NCBI RefSeq assembly: GCF_900104445.1 | Contig: NZ_FNJI01000017.1 | Location: 1-64,000 of the forward strand | Source of the DNA: Desulforhopalus singaporensis | GTDB taxonomy: Bacteria > Desulfobacterota > Desulfobulbia > Desulfobulbales > Desulfocapsaceae | Length of the DNA stretch: 64,000 nt | Reading direction: 5' to 3' | Shown here: in pieces, positions 34,291-43,199 of the stretch | Layout of the letters: each line of letters opens with the position of its first letter | Numbering within the stretch: the first letter of the stretch is position 1 | Translations under genes and position numbers: made by a program | Notes under the pieces: generated by a model | Told to the model about the DNA's origin: nothing | The model's input: the letters and a program-made list of their open reading frames with translations, nothing else | Database searches by the model: none

Positions 34291-35655
34291 TCAAGAGAGT
34301 GCTGCAACCATATCGATATATTTATTTACGTCAAATTTTCGTTTGCACCCGTTCAGGTTCATGTACCGTACTTTACCGAAAACCTGCCGCTCCTTCCAGG
34401 CTCTGTCGTGGACGCCGCCCAGGGACCAGGCGATGCCGGCATATCCGTTCGGGTCTCTTCCGTCAAGGGAGTAGCGGTCGTTGAGGTAAATGGCCCACCT
34501 CATGGCATCATCGCAGCGGCGGCTCCATTCGAGGATTTTTTTTGCCCAGTACATGCGGAGGTAACCATGCAGTTTGCCGGTGAGAACCAGGTCTTTCTGG
34601 CAACTGTTCCACAGCGGGTCGTGGGTTGAACTGTTTTCAAATTCCTCCAGGGTGTAGATATATTCCCGCCGGTCATGCTGGTGTCTGGCGAGTGTCTCCC
34701 GGCCCCAGGCGGGAAAACCGTCGATCGTGTCGTAGTGCGGTTCAAAAAGGCAGAAATTATCGGCTAGTTCCCTTCTGACGATCAGTTCCTCGAGAAACGC
34801 ATCCTGCAGATCTGTTGCAAACAAATTCCGCCGCACCATGAGAGCGAGTCGCTGGGGTGACAGGTTGCCAAAGTGCAGGTAGGGGGAGAGGCCTGACTGT
34901 GCCTGCCGGCAGGGGTCGTTGCGGTGCTTCTGGTACTCGGCAAGGCCTTGACGGATGAAATTGCGGGCAGCTCGTCCGGCTGCTTTTTCTCCTGGTAAAA
35001 GCAGAAGGGGGATATTTTTTTCAACACATCTAAGATGCTGTTTGAGTATGGAAAGGTCGTTATGTTTCCGCCCGCAGGTGCCGTACGGGTGGGGTTGTAT
35101 TGGCGGAATTTCAGTTAAGAAGTCGGGCAGCAGTCGATGTATTTTGGGACGAATCGTATAGGCGCCGTACTCTTTTTTGTTCGAGGTGATCCATGCCGGA
35201 ATGATGTTATGGCTGTCCACCTCGCAGATCGGGCATGACAACGATGACACCAGCTTTTGCTGCATCAGTTTGAACTCTTTTAGCGGGTTGAAGTCGCATA
35301 CGAGGAGATGGCCGTCGACAGATTGCATAAAGTGGGGCAGGAACAGTTCCGGAGATTCGTGGAAAAAAGAGAAACCGATATTGGACGCGATAAGCTCCGC
35401 TGCCGTTTCCGCCAGTCCCTGCAGCATGAATAAAACGGTTCGCGGCAGGGGTAACGGATCGTTTGGCTTCAGAAAGAAGATTACCAGGAGAGGTTTCTGG
35501 CGGATTTCCGCTTCCTGTTGGGCAACAAGAAGAGACCAGTTGTCTTCTGCCCTAATCTCTCTTGACATCCAGTAAACGACCGGTCCTTGCCCTCTTTTTC
35601 CCTCTTTGAGCCACCTGGTGCGCCTGGTCAGGTCACTGTTTTTTTTGAGTACCAT
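34291..35655 (-). CDS. phr: Class II CPD photolyase
   Basis: This flavoenzyme repairs UV-induced cyclobutane pyrimidine dimers using light. The 454 residues begin with a Rossmann-like antenna domain (VVYWMSREIRAEDNWSLLVA) and end with the class II FAD domain signature DGRDPNGYAGIAWSLGGVHD, WKERQVFGKVRYMN and GCKRKFDV. Class II enzymes are common in deltaproteobacteria, archaea and animals. It is divergent from a DUF523-DUF1722 gene; in E. coli the DUF1722 gene ybgA also neighbours phr. Confidence 0.94.
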   Translation of the reverse strand: MVLKKNSDLTRRTRWLKEGKRGQGPVVYWMSREIRAEDNWSLLVAQQEAEIRQKPLLVIFFLKPNDPLPLPRTVLFMLQGLAETAAELIASNIGFSFFHESPELFLPHFMQSVDGHLLVCDFNPLKEFKLMQQKLVSSLSCPICEVDSHNIIPAWITSNKKEYGAYTIRPKIHRLLPDFLTEIPPIQPHPYGTCGRKHNDLSILKQHLRCVEKNIPLLLLPGEKAAGRAARNFIRQGLAEYQKHRNDPCRQAQSGLSPYLHFGNLSPQRLALMVRRNLFATDLQDAFLEELIVRRELADNFCLFEPHYDTIDGFPAWGRETLARHQHDRREYIYTLEEFENSSTHDPLWNSCQKDLVLTGKLHGYLRMYWAKKILEWSRRCDDAMRWAIYLNDRYSLDGRDPNGYAGIAWSLGGVHDRAWKERQVFGKVRYMNLNGCKRKFDVNKYIDMVAALS

Positions 35656-35699
35656 TAATATTTTTTCCCGAAAGTAAAAAACTGGCTGTAATCCTCTTC

Positions 35700-35727
35700 T
35701 TGCCTGATCGCTCTTTCATACTATACT
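35700..35727 (+). promoter_or_regulatory. Candidate sigma-70 promoter of the DUF523-DUF1722 gene
   Basis: TTGCCT (35700-35705) and TATACT (35722-35727) are spaced by 16 bases and lie 38 bases before the ATG at 35766, in the gap shared with the divergent photolyase. Confidence 0.45.
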
Positions 35728-35765
35728 GTTAACTATTCAACGCCAAAAATACAGGGGCATCGATT

Positions 35766-36725
35766 ATGAAAGATACAGGCCTGATAAAAATCAAAATGGG
35801 CATCAGTTCATGTTTGCTTGGCAACAGGGTTCGCTACGACGGCGGGCATAAACATGATCGTTATATCTCCGATACCCTGGGAAAGTATTTCGAATTTGTA
35901 CCCGTCTGCCCTGAAGTGGAGTGCGGTCTGCCGGTCCCGCGGGAGCCGATGAGGCTGGTAGGCGACCATGAATCTCCGCGGCTGGTAACGGTCAGTTCGC
36001 AGCAGGATCACACCGCAAGGATGGTCCAATGGGCTGAGGACAAAGTGAGGCAGCTTGAACACGAGAATCTGTGCGGTTTTATTTTTAAATCGAAATCACC
36101 ATCCTCGGGAATGGAGCGGGTAAAGGTTTACGATGCCAACAGTGTTCCCCGGTCCGTTGGGGTCGGACTGTTTGCCCGGATTTTTATGGAGAGGTTTCCC
36201 CTGATACCGGTGGAGGAGGAGGGGCGCCTCCATGATATTGTGCTTCGGGAAAATTTTATCGAATCAGTCTTTGTGTACCGGCGGTGGCGCAAGGTGCGGG
36301 AAAATTTTTCCGCCCGGCGACTGGTCGAATTTCACGCCCGGCACAAAATGCTCTTAAGGGCACATAGTGAACGACATTACCGCCAGCTGGGACGCATTGC
36401 AGCCGAGGCCGGATCGGCTCTTTCGGAACATCGTCTCGCCGCCTACGAGGAGATACTTATGGCGGCGATGCGCTTGAAGCCAACGGTAAAAAAACACTGT
36501 AACGTGTTGACCCATATAATGGGACATTTTAAAAAGATGTTGTCCGGCGACGAAAAACAGGAGCTTCTTGAGCTTATCGAGCGGTTCAGGTACCAGCAGG
36601 TGCCGTTGATTGTACCGGTCACCATACTGAATCATTATGTGCGAAAATACCAGGAACCTTATCTGCAGCAGCAGTACTATCTGGCGCCGCACCCGGTAGA
36701 GCTGAAACTGCGCAACCATGCCTGA
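35766..36725 (+). CDS. DUF523-DUF1722 fusion protein (YbgA-like)
   Basis: The 319 residues hold a DUF523 domain (residues 10-155; MGISSCLLGNRVRYDGGHK, CPEVECGLPVPREPM) and a C-terminal DUF1722 domain (about 190-310; ARHKMLLRAHSERHYRQLGR, HIMGHFKK). The function is not established. Conserved cysteines in SSCLLG and CPEVECGL suggest a metal or thiol role. Divergence from photolyase repeats the ybgA-phr association and hints at a part in UV or photo-oxidative stress, which is inference. Confidence 0.88.
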   Translation: MKDTGLIKIKMGISSCLLGNRVRYDGGHKHDRYISDTLGKYFEFVPVCPEVECGLPVPREPMRLVGDHESPRLVTVSSQQDHTARMVQWAEDKVRQLEHENLCGFIFKSKSPSSGMERVKVYDANSVPRSVGVGLFARIFMERFPLIPVEEEGRLHDIVLRENFIESVFVYRRWRKVRENFSARRLVEFHARHKMLLRAHSERHYRQLGRIAAEAGSALSEHRLAAYEEILMAAMRLKPTVKKHCNVLTHIMGHFKKMLSGDEKQELLELIERFRYQQVPLIVPVTILNHYVRKYQEPYLQQQYYLAPHPVELKLRNHA

Positions 36726-36884
36726 TTCGCGAACAGTCGGGTGATCACAAAAAGCGTTTCACCAGACTGGTGCCAGACAGTAGCTGGTGTTCGTTAAAAC
36801 TCATGTTTTCGGGCGGCGGGTATGGTCTGATTTTTTTCAAAAAGAAAAGATGGTATGGCGGCAATAACAAAAGGAGAGTCGCTT

Positions 36885-37490
36885 ATGTTTGCACTGGCAA
36901 TTAACGGAAGCCCCAGAAAAGGCGGCAATACTGAAATTTTGTTGAAAACCGCCCTTGAGCCGCTGGAGCGGGCGGGGTGGAAAACAAAATTGATTCAGGT
37001 GGGCGGAAAACCGATTAGCGGCTGCCGTGCCTGCAGTAAATGTATTGAGAAGAAGAACATGGCCTGTTCGGTGACCACCGACATGTTCAATGACGTGATG
37101 GCGCAGATGGTAGAGGCCGATGCGCTACTGCTCGGCTCACCCACCTACTTTACCGATGTAAGCGCTGAAATGAAAGCACTTCTCGATCGATCCGGGTTTG
37201 TGGCGGTAGCCAATGGCCGGGCTTTTCGGGGCAAGATCGGTGCCGCTGTGGTGGCCGCGCGAAGGGGCGGGGCCACCCACGTGTACGATACCATCAACCA
37301 TATGTTTCTTATGAACCAGATGATTGTCCCCGGCTCTACCTACTGGAACATGGGCTATGGTCTTTCCCAGGGCGAGGTCGCAGGCGACATCGAAGCGCTT
37401 GCCAATATGAAAAATCTGGGCGAGACAATCGCCTGGCTGGGCGCGGCCATGGCCCCCGTCATGGATTCCTTTCCGGTGGCGCAGCAATAG
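36885..37490 (+). CDS. Iron-sulfur flavoprotein (NADPH-dependent FMN reductase fold)
   Basis: The ATG at 36885 follows AGGAGA and yields 201 residues with a clean flavodoxin-fold start (MFALAINGSPRKGGNTEILL). The motif CxxCxxCx7C (GCRACSKCIEKKNMAC) marks the iron-sulfur flavoprotein group, which couples FMN to a [4Fe-4S] cluster. LLGSPTYFTDVSAEMKALLD is the second flavin-binding segment. Such proteins shuttle electrons or detoxify oxygen species in anaerobes. It converges on a second flavoprotein gene of the same type. Confidence 0.88.
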   Translation: MFALAINGSPRKGGNTEILLKTALEPLERAGWKTKLIQVGGKPISGCRACSKCIEKKNMACSVTTDMFNDVMAQMVEADALLLGSPTYFTDVSAEMKALLDRSGFVAVANGRAFRGKIGAAVVAARRGGATHVYDTINHMFLMNQMIVPGSTYWNMGYGLSQGEVAGDIEALANMKNLGETIAWLGAAMAPVMDSFPVAQQ

Positions 37491-37529
37491 ATTCCAGCGC
37501 AGTGCGAGGGGGCCCGGGGAAACACACAG

Positions 37530-38102
37530 TTAGTTGCCGCCAGCCAGCGACCGGGCAAAATCAATCGCCTGTTTCCTGTTCTCTTCGGTCAGCTTGTCCG
37601 GGGTAGAGCAGGAGCCGATATAGAGTTCCCCCGCGTTTACGGCCATATGCGGTTTCTGCATTCTGCCAAAGGCGGTAAATACAGGTTCGGCGTTATTTTC
37701 AAAAGGACCTGCGCCGGTAACCAAAAGCCCCTGTCGCTGGCCCTTTACCAGGGAGTCATGGTCCGGCTGATGATAGTTTGTGTACAGGCTGTAGGTCCGG
37801 TCGATAAAGGTTTTAAGAGGGCCGGCAAGCCCCCAGAAATAGAGCGGCGAGGTGAACAGAACCAGATCCGCTTTCACCATGTCGTCCAGAATTGCCGGGG
37901 CATCGTCCAGCTGTACGCATCCCACCGCATCCGTTGTCTTCTTGCATTTGGTGCACGCCAGGCACCCGCGGATATCCTTGTCGTGAAGGGTCAGGGATGT
38001 TATCTCGTGTCCCAGTCTTTTCAGCTCTTCCTCTATCCAGCCAAGAACCGTCGCGGTGTTGCCATTTTTCCTTGCGCCACCCTGTAATGTCAGAACTTTC
38101 AC
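37530..38102 (-). CDS. Flavodoxin-fold iron-sulfur flavoprotein
   Basis: The 190-residue protein begins MKVLTLQGGARKNGNTATVL and has CxxCxxCx8C in GCLACTKCKKTTDAVGC, with the flavin segment LFTSPLYFWGLAGPLKTFID. It belongs to the NADPH-dependent FMN reductase/iron-sulfur flavoprotein group, like the convergent gene 40 bases away, but the two are only distantly alike. It is divergent from the hybrid cluster protein gene and may share its control region and supply it with electrons. Confidence 0.86.
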   Translation of the reverse strand: MKVLTLQGGARKNGNTATVLGWIEEELKRLGHEITSLTLHDKDIRGCLACTKCKKTTDAVGCVQLDDAPAILDDMVKADLVLFTSPLYFWGLAGPLKTFIDRTYSLYTNYHQPDHDSLVKGQRQGLLVTGAGPFENNAEPVFTAFGRMQKPHMAVNAGELYIGSCSTPDKLTEENRKQAIDFARSLAGGN

Positions 38103-38273
38103 AATTTCTCCTTTGATCTTTGTTGGTTGGCAAATTCTTTTTCAACGATTGTGTTATACCAGCTCCGGCTGCAGACTGCAGCAGCAATGAGTGAAAATAA
38201 TCCTTCACGAACGACTTCCCTGACTGCGGCAGGGCCGGGCCGAGGCAAAAACATCTTATGTTCGTGGTGAAAA

Positions 38274-38287
38274 TTGATTCATGTCAA
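38274..38287. promoter_or_regulatory. Candidate HcpR/FNR-type operator upstream of hcp
   Basis: TTGATTCATGTCAA is an inverted repeat of the form TTGAT-N4-GTCAA, one base from the HcpR-type consensus TTGAC-N4-GTCAA and from the FNR box. It lies in the divergent gap between the flavoprotein and hcp, about 160 bases before the hcp start. HcpR is known to control hcp in deltaproteobacteria; the regulator gene is not in the window. Confidence 0.5.
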
Positions 38288-38446
38288 GGATTAACGGTTG
38301 GTTCGCTGATAATGTGATGCCACATGCAAAGTTATTAACCGGGAAACAGCTGTTTCCCGCAATCACCACTGCGGCTGTTTTGGGGTTGGCGTTATTGCCG
38401 GTCGCAAGCAGGGACAGTGATCACCAAAGACAAACAAGGAGTAGCT

Positions 38447-40159
38447 ATGTTCTGTTTTCAATGCCAGGAGGCGGCCAAGGGTTCCGGATGTACTGTCAAG
38501 GGTGTCTGCGGCAAGCAGGAATCGACCGCGAATCTTCAGGACTTGCTGATATATGATCTTAAAGGTATTGCCTTACTTGCCAAGGGGTTGAAGGGAGCGG
38601 GGGGCCAGGTTGAGAAGGAAGTCGGACGTTTGCTCATCCAGGGACTTTTCACCACCATAACCAACGCCAACTTCGACAACGCCAGCCTGGAAAACTGGAT
38701 CGGCCGCTCCCAGGGGGTCAAGCGCCGGCTCAAGGAAAAACTTGACGCGATGTCCTCTTCCGCGGACAAGGGCTCCATTTTAGCAAGACTCGGTAGTTTT
38801 CTCGGATTTGGTAAAAAAGATACTTCTTCGCAGCTGGACGGCTCGGCGCTCTGGTTTTCCAGTGATGTTTCAACGTTTCAGGAAAAAGCGGTGTCCGTTG
38901 GGGTGCTCGCAACCGCCAATGAAGATGTCCGCTCGTTGCGGGAACTGTTGATACTGGGGTTGAAAGGTATCGGCGCCTATGCGGATCATGCCTTGGTGCT
39001 CGGGGTGGAGCGGGAAGAAATTTACGATTTTGTCATCGACGCCCTGGCTTCCACCACCGAAGAGCTGACGGTGGATGAGATGGTTGCGCTGGTGCTCAAG
39101 GCCGGGGAAGTCGCGGTGACAGCCATGGCGGCGCTGGATGAGGCAAATACGTCAACATACGGGAATCCTGAAATCAGTGAAGTAAATCTCGGGGTGGGGG
39201 ACAAGCCGGGAATCCTTGTCAGCGGCCATGACCTGAAAGATCTCGAGGAGTTGCTTATCCAGACCCAGGGAACCGGGGTGGATGTCTACACCCATGGAGA
39301 GATGCTGCCGGCAAACTATTATCCCGGGTTCAAAAAATACGACAACCTGAAGGGGAATTACGGCAGCTCGTGGTGGCACCAGAACGAGGATTTCGAAACC
39401 TTTAACGGTCCGATCCTGATGACGACCAACTGTATTATTCCGATCAAGAAGACCAACAGCTACCTGGAGCGTTTTTATACAACCGGTGTTTCCGGATATC
39501 CGGAGGCAACCCATATCGGGGACCGCATCGGCGACGGAGCAAAGGATTTCTCGGCGATAATTGAACAGGCGAAAGGATGTGCTTCTCCCGATGAAATTGA
39601 AACCGGTACGATTGTCGGCGGATTTGCCCATAACCAGGTCCTCGCCCTTGCCGACAAGGTGGTCGAGGCGGTCAAGTCCGGAGCGATAAAAAGATTCGTC
39701 GTTATGGCGGGGTGCGACGGCAGGCAGAAGGGACGGGGCTATTTTACCGAGGTTGCCGAACAGCTGCCGGCAGATACCGTCATACTGACAGCGGGCTGCG
39801 CCAAATACCGCTACAACAAGCTTGAGCTTGGCGATATCGGCGGTATCCCACGTATCCTTGACGCGGGGCAGTGCAATGACAGTTATTCCCTGGCGGTGAT
39901 TGCGCTCAAGCTCAAGGAGGTTTTTGCGCTTGACGACATCAACGAGCTGCCCATCTCCTTTGATATCGGCTGGTATGAGCAGAAGGCCGTCGCGGTCCTC
40001 CTGGCGCTGCTCCATCTCGGGGTGAAGGGAATCCGTCTCGGACCGACGCTGCCCGCATTTATCTCACCTGCGGTTCTGGACGTGCTGGTGGAGAATTTTG
40101 ATATCAAGCCGACAGGGACCGTTGCAGAAGACATCGCCGCGATGATGGCGGGGAAATAA
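38447..40159 (+). CDS. hcp: Hybrid cluster protein (hydroxylamine reductase)
   Basis: Hcp carries a [4Fe-4S] (or [2Fe-2S]) cluster and a hybrid Fe-S-O cluster and handles nitric oxide or hydroxylamine in anaerobes. The ATG at 38447 follows AAGGAG and gives the standard start [15 protein letters not shown] with VKGVCGK, providing the four N-terminal cluster cysteines. Hybrid-cluster ligands occur in [32 protein letters not shown] and [10 protein letters not shown]. At 570 residues it is slightly longer than usual because of an insertion at about residues 82-125 ([20 protein letters not shown]). Flanking iron-sulfur flavoproteins are plausible redox partners. Confidence 0.96.
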   Translation: MFCFQCQEAAKGSGCTVKGVCGKQESTANLQDLLIYDLKGIALLAKGLKGAGGQVEKEVGRLLIQGLFTTITNANFDNASLENWIGRSQGVKRRLKEKLDAMSSSADKGSILARLGSFLGFGKKDTSSQLDGSALWFSSDVSTFQEKAVSVGVLATANEDVRSLRELLILGLKGIGAYADHALVLGVEREEIYDFVIDALASTTEELTVDEMVALVLKAGEVAVTAMAALDEANTSTYGNPEISEVNLGVGDKPGILVSGHDLKDLEELLIQTQGTGVDVYTHGEMLPANYYPGFKKYDNLKGNYGSSWWHQNEDFETFNGPILMTTNCIIPIKKTNSYLERFYTTGVSGYPEATHIGDRIGDGAKDFSAIIEQAKGCASPDEIETGTIVGGFAHNQVLALADKVVEAVKSGAIKRFVVMAGCDGRQKGRGYFTEVAEQLPADTVILTAGCAKYRYNKLELGDIGGIPRILDAGQCNDSYSLAVIALKLKEVFALDDINELPISFDIGWYEQKAVAVLLALLHLGVKGIRLGPTLPAFISPAVLDVLVENFDIKPTGTVAEDIAAMMAGK

Positions 40160-40248
40160 ACCGCAGCCATCGCGGGTAATTGGTGAGCGTTTTTAGCATG
40201 AAGGTCCGGCCGGGACTGCAAACGGTTGCAACTCATAAAATGCAAAGA

Positions 40249-40281
40249 CCGGGGGTTGCTGGCTTCTGCCGCGGCCCCCGG
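40249..40281 (+). terminator. Possible terminator of hcp
   Basis: CCGGGGG (40249-40255) pairs with CCCCCGG (40275-40281) about 90 bases after the hcp stop. The following T-run is short (CTGTTTC), so termination is uncertain. Confidence 0.4.
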
Positions 40282-40330
40282 CTGTTTCGGGGCGGTGATT
40301 TACACGTTTTCCCCAGTATCTCTCGCCGAT

Positions 40331-40651
40331 CTATCGGTTCTTTTGGGACGTCTTTTTCCTTGAGGTGATGCTGACTTTTCGCTCGTTCACGTATTTGAAG
40401 AAAAGAGGAAAGGCTACAAAGCATATGAGGCAGAGGATATACTCGATCCCTTTGATGTGTGTATAAAAATCCACCACGGTATGGATCGGCTTGATCATCC
40501 CGCTGGCCACCAGGTACTGTCTGGCCAGCTCGGTAACCTCCCAGTTCACCCTGTAAAGTCCGCCGATAAGCGCCGCGGCTGCCCAAATCCCGAAAAGGGA
40601 TCCGGTAGTTATCAGGAATATGCTGAAAATTGTGCTGCCTTGCGTCTTCAT
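40331..40651 (-). CDS. Small two-TM membrane protein behind a sigma-54 promoter
   Basis: The ATG at 40651 (MKTQGSTIFSIF) sits behind GGGAGG; the upstream frame to 40720 lacks a ribosome site. The 106 residues hold two membrane helices (about 8-32 and 64-84) separated by a loop (LYRVNWEVTELARQYLVASG) and end in a very basic tail (KVSITSRKKTSQKNR). I do not recognise the family. It lies upstream of and parallel to no operon, between hcp (convergent) and the NrfD module. Its sigma-54 promoter suggests control by an enhancer-binding activator such as the one at 46657-48468. Confidence 0.65.
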   Translation of the reverse strand: MKTQGSTIFSIFLITTGSLFGIWAAAALIGGLYRVNWEVTELARQYLVASGMIKPIHTVVDFYTHIKGIEYILCLICFVAFPLFFKYVNERKVSITSRKKTSQKNR

Positions 40652-40736
40652 GGTGGCCTCCCTTTTTTTAATGGATAGTTTCTGGTGGAGCTCCTGGTGT
40701 AATGTGCATCGCATAACCATTCTTTAATGAATGGAT

Positions 40737-40752
40737 TGCATCCGCCGTGCCA
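40737..40752 (-). promoter_or_regulatory. Sigma-54 (-24/-12) promoter candidate
   Basis: On the minus strand TGGCACGGCGGATGCA matches the consensus TGGCACG-N4-TTGCA at all but one position, with exact GG-to-GC spacing. A CCATTC/GAATGG hairpin follows near the expected start of transcription. It lies about 85 bases before the two-TM gene. The rest of the 307-base gap (40652-40958) contains no supported gene. Confidence 0.65.
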
Positions 40753-40958
40753 GAACCGTGCTTCCCGGACACCCTCGTGAATTTGCGATTGGCTAGGTAT
40801 AGTGTTGAAATAAAAAAGAAAATATCACCACTCTTCGGAGGGGCACGCAACGATGTCGCTAATGGCGGTCTGTTTCTGGTCACAGGTGTTGCAGTATCGT
40901 CCCAGAGTCGTATGACAGCCACAGATGTGTTGTATATGGTGTAAGAGAGGTAACGTTT

Positions 40959-42221
40959 TTATGGTTTGCGTGACTGTTTGTTCCAGGTGAAGACTATCGG
41001 CAGCCGGTAGACGATGAATCGGTACACGATGAAGTAGAGGGCATAGAGGGTCACTGTCAGCCATACCTCCTTCCAGTGGGGCACTTCCTGGTATAGCTGG
41101 TAGTTAAAGCAATAGATTGCCACGTTGAGCCGATTCCAGATGATCCCGATCACCGCGATTGCCGCAGCCCAGCGGACAGTTGTCACCGAACCCCGCCGGA
41201 CTCCCCTGGCGAAAAGAATCAGCGGAATAACCACACCTATAGCGATTTCCAGCAGAAAGTAGCCTCCCCAGGCAGTGAGCAGGTATTCCCATTCGTTGTC
41301 GTGGGCAATAGCCACTATTTTGATAACCAGATAGGTAAAGACGGCATAGGATGCGCCCTTGCCAAGGCCGAGAGTGATGTCGTGGAGAGTGGAGCTGAAC
41401 TCTTTGCCGCAACGCCAGGAAGCGTAGCGGCTAATCAGGAAGGAGCTTATTATCACCATGGACAATCCGCCGAAAACCGCCGAACAGAGAAAATGAATCC
41501 ATTGAAAGTCGGTGGACAGCCAGAGAGGGTGGATCTTGGTCGGAGCATAGGTAAAAAGCGCTCCCAGCGCGCCCTGATGCAGGGTGGAAAGTATAATTCC
41601 CGCAATTGTCAGCCCCAGGGAGATTTTCGCGATATAATGTTTCCATGCGGGTCTGTTGAGCCATTCAAAAAGGGCTGGGAGCAGTTCGGCAATCTGGACG
41701 GAGAGATAGGTGGCCACATGCCAGGCCACCAGAAAAAGCACGGCGGCCGGACCCAGGGAAACGAACATCGGGTAGGCAAGACGCCAGGGCATGCCCAGGT
41801 CAACAAGCAGATAGACGACCGCAAAAAAATAACCGAGCAGACCGTTGAGCAGGGCGAGTCTTTCAATGGGGTGGAAGTCTTTTCGCCCGAAAAGCGTGAC
41901 CGTGGTGCCCAGCAGGAAACCGGAGGCGGATAGTGGTACCATGCCGAACAGGCCAAACCCGAGAAAGAGTCCCCATGGATAGTCGTTGGAACCGTGGGTA
42001 ACGGCTGCAAGACCATAAAAATATCGTTGTACGATTAGGGGGATACCGACACCAAAAATTAACACCAGCAGCCAGTTTACCCGGTTGCGGCAGAGTTGGC
42101 TCAGATATTGCCTCGGAGTCAGGCCGAGCAGCACCTTATCCTGGAAAGACCATGGTGATCCGTCATTTTTTTTCGATCCGGATACCGGTAGGTGAACATT
42201 TTCCGGGTTAAACATCTTCAT
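40959..42221 (-). CDS. NrfD/PsrC-family quinone-reactive membrane subunit
   Basis: The ATG at 42221 (MKMFNPEN) has GGAG seven bases upstream. The 420 residues form about ten membrane helices with the NrfD/HybB pattern (YPWGLFLGFGLFGMVPLSAS, PIERLALLNGLLGYFFAVVY). This subunit type exchanges electrons with menaquinone. It overlaps the ferredoxin-subunit gene by 14 bases. With the Tat-exported ferredoxin and the multihaem cytochrome it would form a membrane module connecting periplasmic electrons to the quinone pool. Confidence 0.88.
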   Translation of the reverse strand: MKMFNPENVHLPVSGSKKNDGSPWSFQDKVLLGLTPRQYLSQLCRNRVNWLLVLIFGVGIPLIVQRYFYGLAAVTHGSNDYPWGLFLGFGLFGMVPLSASGFLLGTTVTLFGRKDFHPIERLALLNGLLGYFFAVVYLLVDLGMPWRLAYPMFVSLGPAAVLFLVAWHVATYLSVQIAELLPALFEWLNRPAWKHYIAKISLGLTIAGIILSTLHQGALGALFTYAPTKIHPLWLSTDFQWIHFLCSAVFGGLSMVIISSFLISRYASWRCGKEFSSTLHDITLGLGKGASYAVFTYLVIKIVAIAHDNEWEYLLTAWGGYFLLEIAIGVVIPLILFARGVRRGSVTTVRWAAAIAVIGIIWNRLNVAIYCFNYQLYQEVPHWKEVWLTVTLYALYFIVYRFIVYRLPIVFTWNKQSRKP

Positions 42222-43152
42222 CTGCTTTCTCCCTGTTGTTTTCCTGGCGCGTTTTCTCAGCTCTTGCCCGGCGGGCGGCAAGGAGGTGGAATCCGGCAAA
42301 AAGCGGCGGCCAAATGGTGAGCACCATTGGTACCATGGCGAGAAAATTCTTTACCGAATTAAGGATCGGTTCGTGGGGGATGGTCGTATCGAAACCGACC
42401 TGATCGAATTCCACGCTTGAGAGATAAAGCCATGAAGTGCCGCCTGCCTCATATTCACCGTAGATATGGTCCACATAGCGGTCCCTGTCGTTTCTGATCC
42501 TGTGTCTGGCTATTTTTATCAGCTTTTCACGTTTACCAAACAGCAGCGCCTCTTGGGGGCATGCCTCGACACAGGCCGGGAGAAGGTTGTTCTTGAGCCT
42601 GGTCTCGTAACAGAACTGGCACTTGACGATTTGCGGGTGAAGAGCGCTTGAGTACCTGAAAGCAGGGATGTAAAAAGGACAGGCTATCATGCAGGTCCTG
42701 CAGCCGACGCAGACATCGGGGTTATAGATCACCGCACCTTCCGGGGTCTTGGTGTAAGCGTTGACAAAACAGGACGACAAACAGGCCGGTTCCTGGCAGT
42801 GGTTGCACTGAATTTTTCTAAACAGCGGATGGTCGATTTCCGGGGGATCGTAGCGGTTGATGACGGTGAAGTGGTTCTCGTCGGTACGTCTTTTGCTGCC
42901 ATGTCGGCCTTGAGCAAATAGTGACCGGTCGTCAAACGGAAGCGCCGGGGACGGCAGTTTCTGCTCGGCGTTGCACGCGGCTTCGCAACTCCTGCAGCCA
43001 ATGCAGCGGGTCATATCGACCAGGACTCCGCAGCTGTTCGGGTATCTTTTTATGTTGTGTGACCTGGCCGTTTTGGCGCGCAGAAAGATAGCTGCCGCGG
43101 CTGAGCCAAGACCTTTTTTCAGCAACGTTCTACGGCTGGTCTGGGTTTTCAT
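42208..43152 (-). CDS. Tat-exported four-cluster ferredoxin subunit (HybA/HmcB-like)
   Basis: The ATG at 43152 follows GGAGG and starts a Tat signal (TSRRTLLKKGLGSAAAAIF). Cysteine groups in CIGCRSCEAACNAEQ, CNHCQEPACLSSC, CVGCRTCMIACPFY and CQFCYETRLKNNLLPACVEA are typical of DmsB/HybA proteins with four [4Fe-4S] clusters. A C-terminal membrane anchor (NFLAMVPMVLTIWPPLFAGF) places it on the periplasmic side, as in HybA. It relays electrons between the cytochrome and the NrfD-type subunit. Confidence 0.9.
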   Translation of the reverse strand: MKTQTSRRTLLKKGLGSAAAAIFLRAKTARSHNIKRYPNSCGVLVDMTRCIGCRSCEAACNAEQKLPSPALPFDDRSLFAQGRHGSKRRTDENHFTVINRYDPPEIDHPLFRKIQCNHCQEPACLSSCFVNAYTKTPEGAVIYNPDVCVGCRTCMIACPFYIPAFRYSSALHPQIVKCQFCYETRLKNNLLPACVEACPQEALLFGKREKLIKIARHRIRNDRDRYVDHIYGEYEAGGTSWLYLSSVEFDQVGFDTTIPHEPILNSVKNFLAMVPMVLTIWPPLFAGFHLLAARRARAEKTRQENNREKADEDV

Positions 43153-43199
43153 TGTTTTGCCTCCATGCTTGTCTTTGGGGATTGTCCTTGATGTCTCCC

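Noticed and set aside
38281-38556. 91-residue frame overlapping the start of hcp
   Set aside because: It shares most of its second half with hcp in another frame, has no ribosome site and no recognisable features.
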